In this document: positions 7,497 through 12,741 of the stretch, piece after piece
Position numbering within the stretch: the stretch's first letter is position 1
Layout: the number at the start of each line of letters is the position of its first letter
NCBI GenBank assembly: GCA_002376325.1
Contig: DFMR01000104.1
Span: 1-12,741 of the forward strand
From: Proteobacteria bacterium UBA3588
Lineage (GTDB): Bacteria; Pseudomonadota; Gammaproteobacteria; Thiohalomonadales; Thiohalomonadaceae
Direction of reading: 5' to 3'
DNA length: 12,741 nt
Translations under genes and position numbers: made by a program
Notes under the pieces: model-generated
Databases searched by the model: none
What the model saw: only the letters and a program-made list of their open reading frames with translations
Told to the model about the DNA's origin: nothing

Positions 7497-9371
7497 ATGC
7501 CATCCCCCAGCCCAGCCCTCGAACTGCTCGCGCCCGCCAAGAACGCGGAATTCGGCATCGAAGCGATCAACCACGGCGCCGACGCCGTCTACATCGGTGG
7601 TCCCGCCTTCGGCGCGCGCGCCAACGCAGGCAACGCCGTGGCCGAGATCGGACGGCTCGCCGCCCATGCCCACCGCTACTCGGCCCGCGTGCTGGTGGCC
7701 CTCAACACCATTCTCGACGATAGCGAGATCGAACAGGCGCAACGCATCGTCCGGCAGCTCTACGAGGCCGGCGCCGACGCCCTGATCGTGCAGGACATGG
7801 GGCTGCTGGAGCTGGAGCTGCCGCCGATCCAGCTGCACGCCAGCACCCAGACCGACAACCGCAGCGCCGCCAAGGTGCGCTTTCTGGAGCAGGTGGGATT
7901 CTCGCAGATCGTGCTGGCGCGCGAACTGTCGCTGGAGCAGATCCGCGACATTGCCGCGCAGACCGCGGCGACGCTGGAGTTCTTCGTCCACGGCGCGCTC
8001 TGCGTCAGCTACAGCGGCCAGTGTTACGTCAGCCATGCCCACACCGGCCGCAGCGCGAACCGCGGCGAATGTTCGCAGATGTGCCGCCTGCCGCTGTCGC
8101 TGGTCGACGGCGACGGCGCGATGATCGCCCGCGACAGTCACCTGCTGTCGCTCAAGGACAACAACCAGAGCGCCAACCTGCGCGCCCTGGCCGACGCCGG
8201 CATCCGTTCGTTCAAGATCGAAGGGCGGCTCAAAGACCTCTCCTACGTGAAGAACGTCACCGCGCACTACCGCACCGAGCTGGATCGGATCATGACGGAG
8301 GCGCCCCATTACCGCCCCAGCTCCGCCGGCCGTTGCAGCTACACCTTCACGCCGCGCCCCGAGAAGAGCTTCAATCGCGGTTTCACCGATTACTTTGTCA
8401 ACGACCGCCAGGAGACGATCCTCTCGCCCGACACCCCCAAGTTCGCCGGCGAACCGATAGGCCGCGTAGCGCGCATCGAACGCAACTGGTTCGAGATCCA
8501 AAGCGCCGTCGAAATCCACAACGGCGACGGCCTCGCCTATTTCAACGCCGCCAACGAGTTGGCGGGCTTGCGCATCAACCGCGCCGAAGGCAACAGGCTG
8601 TTCCCGGCCGAGAGCGAACATCAACTCACAGTCGGCACACAGTTGTTGCGCAACCGCGATCAGGTGTTCGAGCGGCTGCTGGAGAAGAAATCGGCGCAGC
8701 GCCGTATCGGCATTCATATGGCGCTGAGCGAAACGGCTGACGGCTTTGCCCTGACACTGACCGATGAAGAGGGTGTCACCATCACTGCTACGATGGCGCA
8801 GCCGAAGGCGCCGGCGCAAAACGCCGAGCGCGCCGTGGCGACATTGCGCGAACAGTTGGGCAAGCTGGGCAATACGCAATTTGTCGCCGAGCAGATTGCG
8901 CTGGAGTTGACCGACGCTTGGTTCATCCCTGCCTCCGTACTCAACGCGCTGCGCCGTGACGCCGTGGCACAACTGGAGGCAGTACGCGCCGCCGCCTATC
9001 GTCGCCCGCCTCGCGCCGCCGCGGCCGAACCGCCGGCGCAGTATCCCGAAGACGAATTGAGCTATCTCGGCAACGTCTACAATAACCTCGCCCGTGCCTT
9101 CTACGCCAGACACGGCGTCAGCGTCATCGCCGATGCCTTCGAATGCGGCAACGAACGCGGCGAGGTATCGCTGATGATCACCAAGCACTGCCTGCGCTAC
9201 AGCTTCAACCTCTGCCCCAAACAGGTGAAAGGCATCCGCCCCGATCCGCTGCTGCTGATGCAGGGCAAGGAGAAGATGACTCTGCGCTTCGACTGCAAGC
9301 GCTGCGAGATGCACGTGATGGGAAAGATGAAGGTGGGACGGCGGCTGGAGATTCGGCAGGAGGGGAGTTAG
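7497..9371 (+). CDS. rlhA: RlhA-like 23S rRNA C2501 hydroxylase (peptidase U32 family)
   Basis: A 624-aa protein that closely resembles E. coli RlhA (YdcP), which makes 5-hydroxycytidine at 23S rRNA position 2501. It is not a demonstrated peptidase despite the family name. The N-terminal barrel opens with LELLAPAKN and HGADAVYIGGPAFGAR. The U32 signature is intact at about 161-179 (E-x-F-x2-G-A-L-C-x4-G-x-C-x-V-S), giving C169 and C176, with C192 and C196 in the GECSQMCRLP block; some of these are expected to bind an iron-sulfur cluster. The C-terminal part (DUF3656-like) ends with another set, C565, C573, C600 and C603. Length matches RlhA (about 650) rather than the shorter TrhP (about 450) or UbiU (about 330). 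The ATG at 7497 is chosen because its N-terminal length matches E. coli; no Shine-Dalgarno is visible. Monocistronic, divergent from moxR. Confidence 0.93.
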   Translation: MPSPSPALELLAPAKNAEFGIEAINHGADAVYIGGPAFGARANAGNAVAEIGRLAAHAHRYSARVLVALNTILDDSEIEQAQRIVRQLYEAGADALIVQDMGLLELELPPIQLHASTQTDNRSAAKVRFLEQVGFSQIVLARELSLEQIRDIAAQTAATLEFFVHGALCVSYSGQCYVSHAHTGRSANRGECSQMCRLPLSLVDGDGAMIARDSHLLSLKDNNQSANLRALADAGIRSFKIEGRLKDLSYVKNVTAHYRTELDRIMTEAPHYRPSSAGRCSYTFTPRPEKSFNRGFTDYFVNDRQETILSPDTPKFAGEPIGRVARIERNWFEIQSAVEIHNGDGLAYFNAANELAGLRINRAEGNRLFPAESEHQLTVGTQLLRNRDQVFERLLEKKSAQRRIGIHMALSETADGFALTLTDEEGVTITATMAQPKAPAQNAERAVATLREQLGKLGNTQFVAEQIALELTDAWFIPASVLNALRRDAVAQLEAVRAAAYRRPPRAAAAEPPAQYPEDELSYLGNVYNNLARAFYARHGVSVIADAFECGNERGEVSLMITKHCLRYSFNLCPKQVKGIRPDPLLLMQGKEKMTLRFDCKRCEMHVMGKMKVGRRLEIRQEGS

Positions 9372-9524
9372 CCCCGAAGGACACGGCGGGATGGAAGCTA
9401 ATCCAATCTTCCGTGGGATACGGTATGGTACAGTGCCTGTTATGGCTATGCTTGCGTTTAGCGATAAGCCGATTAAGTAAATTGTCCCCCGAATTCCAAG
9501 CCGCCAATCATTTGTCGTTCATTC
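9372..9524. other. AT-richer spacer between rlhA and the NYN gene
   Basis: Composition drops sharply after the rlhA stop (about 45% GC over 9421-9480). It contains the left TGTCCCC motif described separately. No convincing promoter, terminator or gene is visible. TTGCGT (9452-9457) followed by TTAAGT (9473-9478) is a poor promoter candidate with 15-nt spacing. Confidence 0.5.
9473..9489 (+). repeat. Left copy of inverted TGTCCCC-type motif
   Basis: The 17-base stretch TTAAGTAAATTGTCCCC, upstream of the NYN gene. Its inverted partner is at 10050-10066. Aligned by hand the two agree at 13 of 17 positions (core GTA.A.TGTCCCC). From memory, motifs of the type AAGTATACTGTCCCC recur in proteobacterial intergenic regions, sometimes near Y1/IS200-like transposases; this association is not verified here. 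Confidence 0.5.
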
Positions 9525-9530
9525 ATGAAT
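9521..9530. repeat. Palindrome ATTCATGAAT over the NYN start codon
   Basis: A perfect 10-bp palindrome centred on the start region of the NYN gene (its ATG is 9525-9527). It takes the place of a recognisable Shine-Dalgarno sequence. It might affect initiation or be coincidental. Confidence 0.3.
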
Positions 9531-9998
9531 AAGATCGCTATATTCGTAGATGTGCAGAACATCTACTACACCACCCGCCAGGCCTATCATCGTCAATTCA
9601 ATTACCGTAAGTTTTGGGAACGCATTGGCTACGAGGGAGAGATCGTCTCGGCAACCGCCTATGCCATCCAGCGGGCCGACGACAAGCAGATCAAATTCCA
9701 GGACGCCCTTAAACACATCGGCTTCACGGTAAAACTAAAACCCTATATTCAGCGGCTTGACGGTTCCGCCAAGGGTGACTGGGACGTTGGCATAACCATT
9801 GACGTAATGGAAGCGGCCAAAGAGGTCGACACCATCGTGCTGCTATCGGGTGATGGCGACTTTGATCTGTTGCTGAAAAAGATCAGGATGGATTATAACG
9901 TTACGGCGCAAGTCTACGGAGTGCCGGCGCTCACCGCCAATTCACTGATTAATGCTGCCACGCGCTATCAGCCTATTGAAGAGGATCTACTGTTGTAG
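9525..9998 (+). CDS. NYN domain protein (LabA/DUF88-like, PIN-fold, putative RNase)
   Basis: A 157-aa protein made of a single NYN domain. The acidic motifs expected for this PIN-like nuclease fold are present: IAIFVDVQNIYY (D9, N12), KGDWDVGITIDVM (D85, D87, D93) and VLLSGDGDFDLLL (D110, D112). These would coordinate metal ions for RNA cleavage. The family includes cyanobacterial LabA and many uncharacterised bacterial proteins; the substrate here is unknown. There is no additional C-terminal domain such as OST-HTH, so it is a minimal form. The gene is clearly AT-richer than its neighbours (about 51% GC by hand count over 9541-9960, against about 70% in sampled neighbouring lines) and is flanked by inverted TGTCCCC-type motifs. 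Both suggest separate acquisition. No Shine-Dalgarno is evident. Confidence 0.9.
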   Translation: MNKIAIFVDVQNIYYTTRQAYHRQFNYRKFWERIGYEGEIVSATAYAIQRADDKQIKFQDALKHIGFTVKLKPYIQRLDGSAKGDWDVGITIDVMEAAKEVDTIVLLSGDGDFDLLLKKIRMDYNVTAQVYGVPALTANSLINAATRYQPIEEDLLL

Positions 9999-10090
9999 TT
10001 CGATTGGCCATGCATTGGTATGCGAAGTCACAGTTTAGGTACGAGTCTCGGGGACAGTATACATATTTCTATAACGTCTGATGCCGTCGC
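9999..10090. other. Convergent spacer between NYN gene and ycgN
   Basis: An AT-richer 92-nt spacer (about 43% GC over 10021-10080) where the NYN gene and ycgN converge. It contains the right GGGGACA motif. No hairpin plus T-run terminator is recognised for either gene. Confidence 0.5.
10050..10066 (-). repeat. Right copy of inverted TGTCCCC-type motif
   Basis: GGGGACAGTATACATAT on the plus strand, that is ATATGTATACTGTCCCC on the minus strand. It is the inverted partner of 9473-9489, with 13 of 17 matching bases. The two copies face inward around the NYN gene with about 560 nt between them. Confidence 0.5.
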
Positions 10091-10540
10091 TCAGGACATA
10101 TCGATAATGTGATCCTCCCACTCTTCGGGATCGCTCACGGCATCGGCCGGCAGGGCGTAGGTGCATGCGCTGATGCCGCTGTCGCGCATACGTTGCGGGC
10201 TGCCGCTTATCAGCGGATGCCACGGCGGCAGAGGCAGGCCGTGGCTGCGCAGGCGGTAGGCGCAGGTGGTCGGCAGGTAATCCAGTATCGGCAGATTATC
10301 GCGGGTAATCGTCAGGCATTCGGGTTCCACCTGACTCCGTTGGACGTAGGCTCTACAGCGGCAGGTGTCGAGATCGAGTTGGGCGCAGGCGATGCGCGTA
10401 TAGAACACTTCGCCGCTCTCTTCGTCCTCCAGTTTGAGCAGGCAGCAGCGCCCGCAGCCGTCGCACAGGCGTTCCCACTCGTCGTCGTTCAATTGGTCGA
10501 GGGGGCGCTGCCAGAAGGGGATGTCGGATGGCGTGTTCAT
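10091..10540 (-). CDS. ycgN: YcgN family cysteine cluster protein (UPF0260)
   Basis: A 149-aa cytoplasmic protein matching E. coli YcgN along its whole length: an IPFWQ-type start, EWERLCDGCGRCC (C26, C29, C32, C33), ACAQLDLDTCRCR (C52, C60, C62), EPEC (C75), TTCAYRL (C93) and the WHPLISGS block, with a further C126. The cysteine pattern belongs to the YkgJ/UPF0153-like metal-binding group and suggests a zinc or iron-sulfur site; no function is established. The ATG at 10540 gives the family's usual N terminus. A clear Shine-Dalgarno sequence is absent. It is a single gene, convergent with the NYN gene and divergent from the hydrolase gene. Confidence 0.93.
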   Translation of the reverse strand: MNTPSDIPFWQRPLDQLNDDEWERLCDGCGRCCLLKLEDEESGEVFYTRIACAQLDLDTCRCRAYVQRSQVEPECLTITRDNLPILDYLPTTCAYRLRSHGLPLPPWHPLISGSPQRMRDSGISACTYALPADAVSDPEEWEDHIIDMS

Positions 10541-10655
10541 GAGTGGATTTTACACCTTCCCAACTCGCGCAATAGACGGCGTTGCGAGAACGACGAAAAG
10601 GGAAAAGGTGAAATGGGGCGGCGACCGCTGCGTACGCTGAAAACTTCGGTGTTCT

Positions 10656-10691
10656 ACCCTGGTAGATAGACTCCCGTAGTGGGGCTGTCTA
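10656..10691 (+). promoter_or_regulatory. Two inverted repeats upstream of the hydrolase gene
   Basis: In the spacer upstream of the hydrolase gene, a perfect inverted repeat CTACC-CT-GGTAG (about 10654-10665) is followed at once by a second potential hairpin (TAGAC at 10667-10671 pairing with GTCTA at 10687-10691, plus an inner CCC/GGG). They end about 25 nt before the ATG. They could be an operator or a leader structure. No family of regulator is assigned. Confidence 0.3.
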
Positions 10692-10705
10692 ATCACATGA
10701 CATCT

Positions 10706-10710
10706 GGAGG
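10706..10710 (+). promoter_or_regulatory. Shine-Dalgarno site of the hydrolase gene
   Basis: GGAGG within TGGAGGGG, 5 nt before the ATG at 10716. A textbook site that fixes the start of this gene. Confidence 0.85.
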
Positions 10711-10715
10711 GGATT

Positions 10716-11408
10716 ATGGGTGAGATGATCAGCTTCAATCGGCCAGACGGTCAGACCTCCAAGGCCTATTTGGCCGAACCTGCGCAGGGCGGCAATGCGC
10801 CGGGGATTGTGGTAATTCAGGAGTGGTGGGGTCTCAACGATCAGATCAAGGGCGTGGCGGAGAAACTGGCGGCGGCCGGCTACCGCGTGCTGGTGCCCGA
10901 TCTTTATCGCGGCAAGCTGGCGCTGGAGGCTAACGAGGCCGAACATATGATGAACGAGCTGGATTTCGGCGATGCCGCGGGGCAGGACATTCGCGGGGCC
11001 GTGCAGCACCTCAAGGCGTCGGGTAGCGCGAAGGTGGGCGTGACCGGCTTCTGCATGGGCGGGGCGCTCACGCTGCTTGCGGCGGTGTTCGTCCCGGAGA
11101 GCGACGCCAATGCCGTGTGGTACGGCTATCCGCCGCTGGACTATGTCGACGCCGGTAAGATCAAGGCGCCGCTGCTGGGTCACTGGGGCATGCGCGACCA
11201 ATTCTTCGCCATCGACGGTGTGGATGCCCTGGAGCAGAAACTGAAGACGGCGAACGTGGGTTTCGAATTCTACCGTTACGACGCCAAGCACGCCTTCGCC
11301 AACGAGGAGTCCGATTCGAAGAATCTGCCGCCGCTGGGTTACAACCCGGAAGCCGCCGCACTTGCCTGGCAACGTACCGAAGCGTTTTTCGAAAAGAACC
11401 TTCGCTGA
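10716..11408 (+). CDS. Dienelactone hydrolase family protein
   Basis: A 230-aa alpha/beta hydrolase of the dienelactone hydrolase (carboxymethylenebutenolidase) family. The catalytic set is visible: nucleophile C113 in GFCMGG, D161 in WGMRDQF and H192 in DAKHAFAN, plus E36 in IQEWWGLN, which in characterised enzymes helps activate the cysteine. No signal peptide, so cytoplasmic. True dienelactone hydrolase opens the lactone ring in chlorocatechol degradation, but no other catechol-pathway gene is nearby. A general detoxification or ester/lactone-cleaving role is as likely, and the true substrate cannot be read from sequence. The start has a strong Shine-Dalgarno 5 nt upstream. It is a single gene, with two inverted repeats in its leader and a hairpin terminator 110 nt downstream shared with the helicase gene. 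Confidence 0.93.
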   Translation: MGEMISFNRPDGQTSKAYLAEPAQGGNAPGIVVIQEWWGLNDQIKGVAEKLAAAGYRVLVPDLYRGKLALEANEAEHMMNELDFGDAAGQDIRGAVQHLKASGSAKVGVTGFCMGGALTLLAAVFVPESDANAVWYGYPPLDYVDAGKIKAPLLGHWGMRDQFFAIDGVDALEQKLKTANVGFEFYRYDAKHAFANEESDSKNLPPLGYNPEAAALAWQRTEAFFEKNLR

Positions 11409-11519
11409 TCGCGCCTCGACCGCGTGCAGTGCGTGGCCGGGACCATTCCCGCCTTGTTGGGATGTTTCTGATCGCAGATAGCGGCGCAGTTCGAATGCCC
11501 TGGCCGGTATGAATCGGAC

Positions 11520-11547
11520 AAAAAAAGGGCCTGCATTGCAGGCCCTT
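11520..11547 (-). terminator. Rho-independent terminator of the helicase gene
   Basis: A perfect palindrome with 11-nt arms (AAGGGCCTGCA at 11525-11535, TGCAGGCCCTT at 11537-11547). On the minus strand it is followed by a run of seven T (A-run at 11520-11526). It lies 30 nt after the helicase stop. On the plus strand only TTCTTCG follows, so it may also stop the hydrolase transcript, but less strongly. Confidence 0.88.
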
Positions 11548-11577
11548 CTTCGTTGGAGCGGTGCGACTGTCTCCGTC

Positions 11578-12741
11578 TTAGCGCGTACCGTTGTTTCGCG
11601 CCTGCGGGCTGCGCTTCTTGTTCTGATCCCACTTGTGCTTCTCGCCGAAGCGGCTCGACGACGGCTTGCCGCCGCGCGGCGGGCCGGAGCGGCGGCCGTC
11701 CTTCTTGAAGCCGCCGTTGGGGCGCGGCTTGGTCTCCGGGCGGGTCGGCTCCAGGCCGGCGATGACGTGGCGCTCCAGCGGCTGGTCGGTGAGCTTTTCG
11801 ATACGACCAAGCATAAAACGCTCCTGCGGGCCGACCAGGGAAACGGCGATGCCGGAAGCGCCGCCGCGGCCGGTGCGGCCGATGCGATGCACGTAGTCTT
11901 CCGCCTGCATCGGCAGGTCGAAGTTGATGACGTGGGACAGGCCCTTGATGTCGAGGCCGCGAGCGGCGACGTCGGTGGCGACCAGTACCCGCACGTGGCC
12001 GCGCTTCATGCGCTCGATGGTGCGCTGGCGCTGCTTCTGGTGCATGTCGCCGTGCAGGGCTGCGGTGGAGTGGCCCTCGTCTTCCAGTTGTATCGCCAGT
12101 TCGTCGGCACCGCGCTTGGTGGCGGTGAACACGACGCACTGCGACAACGCCTCGTCACCCAGCAGGTGGGCGAGCAGGGCGCGCTTGTGCTTGAAATCGT
12201 CGGCCAGGTGGATGCGCTGCTCGATGGACTCGTGCTTCACCTTGACGCCGGCTACCTGCACTCGCACCGGATCGCGCAGCAGACGCTGGGCGACACGCAT
12301 GATGTTGCCTTCCAGGGTGGCGGAGAACAGCAGGGTCTGACGGTCGGCCGGGGCGGCGGCGGCGACCTGCTCGACGTCATCGATGAAACCCATGTCGAGC
12401 ATGCGATCGGCTTCGTCCAGCACCAGCAGTTCCAGGCGGCTGAAGTCGATGCGGCCGCGGCTCATGTGGTCGATGAGACGGCCGGGGGTGGCGATGAGGA
12501 AGTCGACCGGGCGCTCCAGCAACTTCATCTGCGGGCCGTAGGGCTCGCCGCCGACGATGGCGCCGGCGCGGATGTGCTGCTGGCGGCCGAAGTCATTGAT
12601 GGCGCCGGTCACCTGCTGGGCCAGTTCGCGGGTCGGGGTCAGCACCAGCACGCGCGGACCACGGCCGTGGGCCTTGGAAGGCTCCAGCAGACGCTGCAGT
12701 GCGGGCAGTACGAAGGCGGCGGTCTTGCCGGTGCCGGTCTG
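11578..12741 (-). CDS. DEAD-box RNA helicase, 5' end outside the window (RhlE/SrmB type)
   Basis: A 387-residue C-terminal part; the gene runs off the right edge, so the Q motif and start are missing. Visible motifs (numbered from the first residue in the window): I QTGTGKT (1-7), Ia PTREL (36-40), GG (64-65), Ib TPGR (85-88), II DEAD (109-112), III SAT (140-142), V ATDVAARGLD (255-264), VI HRIGRTGR (285-292). All are intact, indicating an active ATP-dependent RNA-unwinding enzyme. The tail (about 330-387) is basic, Gly/Pro/Lys/Arg-rich and probably binds RNA. Such helicases act in ribosome assembly and RNA decay. The core resembles both RhlE and SrmB, so I do not assign a symbol. A strong intrinsic terminator follows the TAA stop. 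Confidence 0.95.
   Translation of the reverse strand, partial: QTGTGKTAAFVLPALQRLLEPSKAHGRGPRVLVLTPTRELAQQVTGAINDFGRQQHIRAGAIVGGEPYGPQMKLLERPVDFLIATPGRLIDHMSRGRIDFSRLELLVLDEADRMLDMGFIDDVEQVAAAAPADRQTLLFSATLEGNIMRVAQRLLRDPVRVQVAGVKVKHESIEQRIHLADDFKHKRALLAHLLGDEALSQCVVFTATKRGADELAIQLEDEGHSTAALHGDMHQKQRQRTIERMKRGHVRVLVATDVAARGLDIKGLSHVINFDLPMQAEDYVHRIGRTGRGGASGIAVSLVGPQERFMLGRIEKLTDQPLERHVIAGLEPTRPETKPRPNGGFKKDGRRSGPPRGGKPSSSRFGEKHKWDQNKKRSPQARNNGTR

Noticed and set aside
7395..9314. 639-codon minus-strand open frame opposite rlhA
   Set aside because: Antisense shadow; rlhA on plus has clear family similarity and conserved cysteines.
9399..9420. GGAAG...CTTCC hairpin downstream of rlhA as a terminator
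   Set aside because: Short stem with a 10-nt loop and no T-run; it could easily be chance.
10547..10575. TAAAAT as a -10 for ycgN that would give a leaderless mRNA starting at the ATG
   Set aside because: The hexamer is good (5/6) but no -35 is found at 16-18 nt, and a leaderless start rests on this one element.
10705..11408. Assigning the hydrolase to chlorocatechol degradation (clcD-type)
   Set aside because: No catechol dioxygenase, cycloisomerase or maleylacetate reductase gene is in the window. The family is broad, so only the family name is used.
11438..11451. CGGGA-CCAT-TCCCG hairpin after the hydrolase gene as its terminator
   Set aside because: Only 5 bp of stem and no T-run follows. 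The strong palindrome at 11525-11547 is a better candidate.

Overview
The window looks like chromosomal DNA from a GC-rich gammaproteobacterium. Most genes are GC-rich by hand inspection (about 70% in sampled lines). RlhA (U32 family), YcgN and a RhlE/SrmB-type DEAD-box helicase all resemble their E. coli counterparts from memory. The bat operon order is one I know from Chromatiales-like and other environmental gammaproteobacteria. I cannot name the genus.

Layout. (1) Positions 14-7322, minus strand, carry a complete MoxR/Bat ('aerotolerance') operon, transcribed right to left: moxR AAA+ ATPase, a possible 68-codon small ORF, DUF58 protein, DUF4381 protein, BatA (VWA), a BatB-BatC fusion (VWA + TPR + low-complexity tail), and BatD. 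Most stop/start junctions overlap or lie within 1 nt, so this is a translationally coupled unit. (2) Positions 7323-7496 form a divergent promoter region. (3) rlhA (23S rRNA C2501 hydroxylase, U32 family) lies on plus at 7497-9371. (4) Positions 9372-10090 form a lower-GC island (about 51% within the gene) holding one NYN-domain (LabA/DUF88-like, PIN-fold) protein. It is flanked by an imperfect inverted pair of TGTCCCC-type motifs. (5) ycgN, a cysteine-rich UPF0260 protein, lies on minus at 10091-10540. (6) A dienelactone-hydrolase-family alpha/beta hydrolase lies on plus at 10716-11408. (7) A strong hairpin terminator is followed by the 3' part of a DEAD-box RNA helicase gene on minus (11578-12741), whose 5' end lies outside the window.

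How the genes work together. The Bat operon is expected to encode a membrane-anchored complex. BatA and BatB/C expose VWA (metal-binding MIDAS) domains, BatD carries a large periplasmic region, DUF58 and DUF4381 are companions, and MoxR is the cytoplasmic AAA+ chaperone-like ATPase thought to remodel VWA partners. The precise substrate of such systems is unknown. The other genes are mostly single-gene housekeeping or accessory units: rRNA modification, RNA helicase, a metal-binding cysteine protein, a hydrolase and a putative RNase.

The most unusual items are the AT-richer NYN gene with its flanking inverted motifs, the small ORF coupled to DUF58 by an ATGA overlap, and the paired inverted repeats upstream of the hydrolase. 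No rRNA, tRNA, CRISPR array or recognisable insertion sequence was seen.
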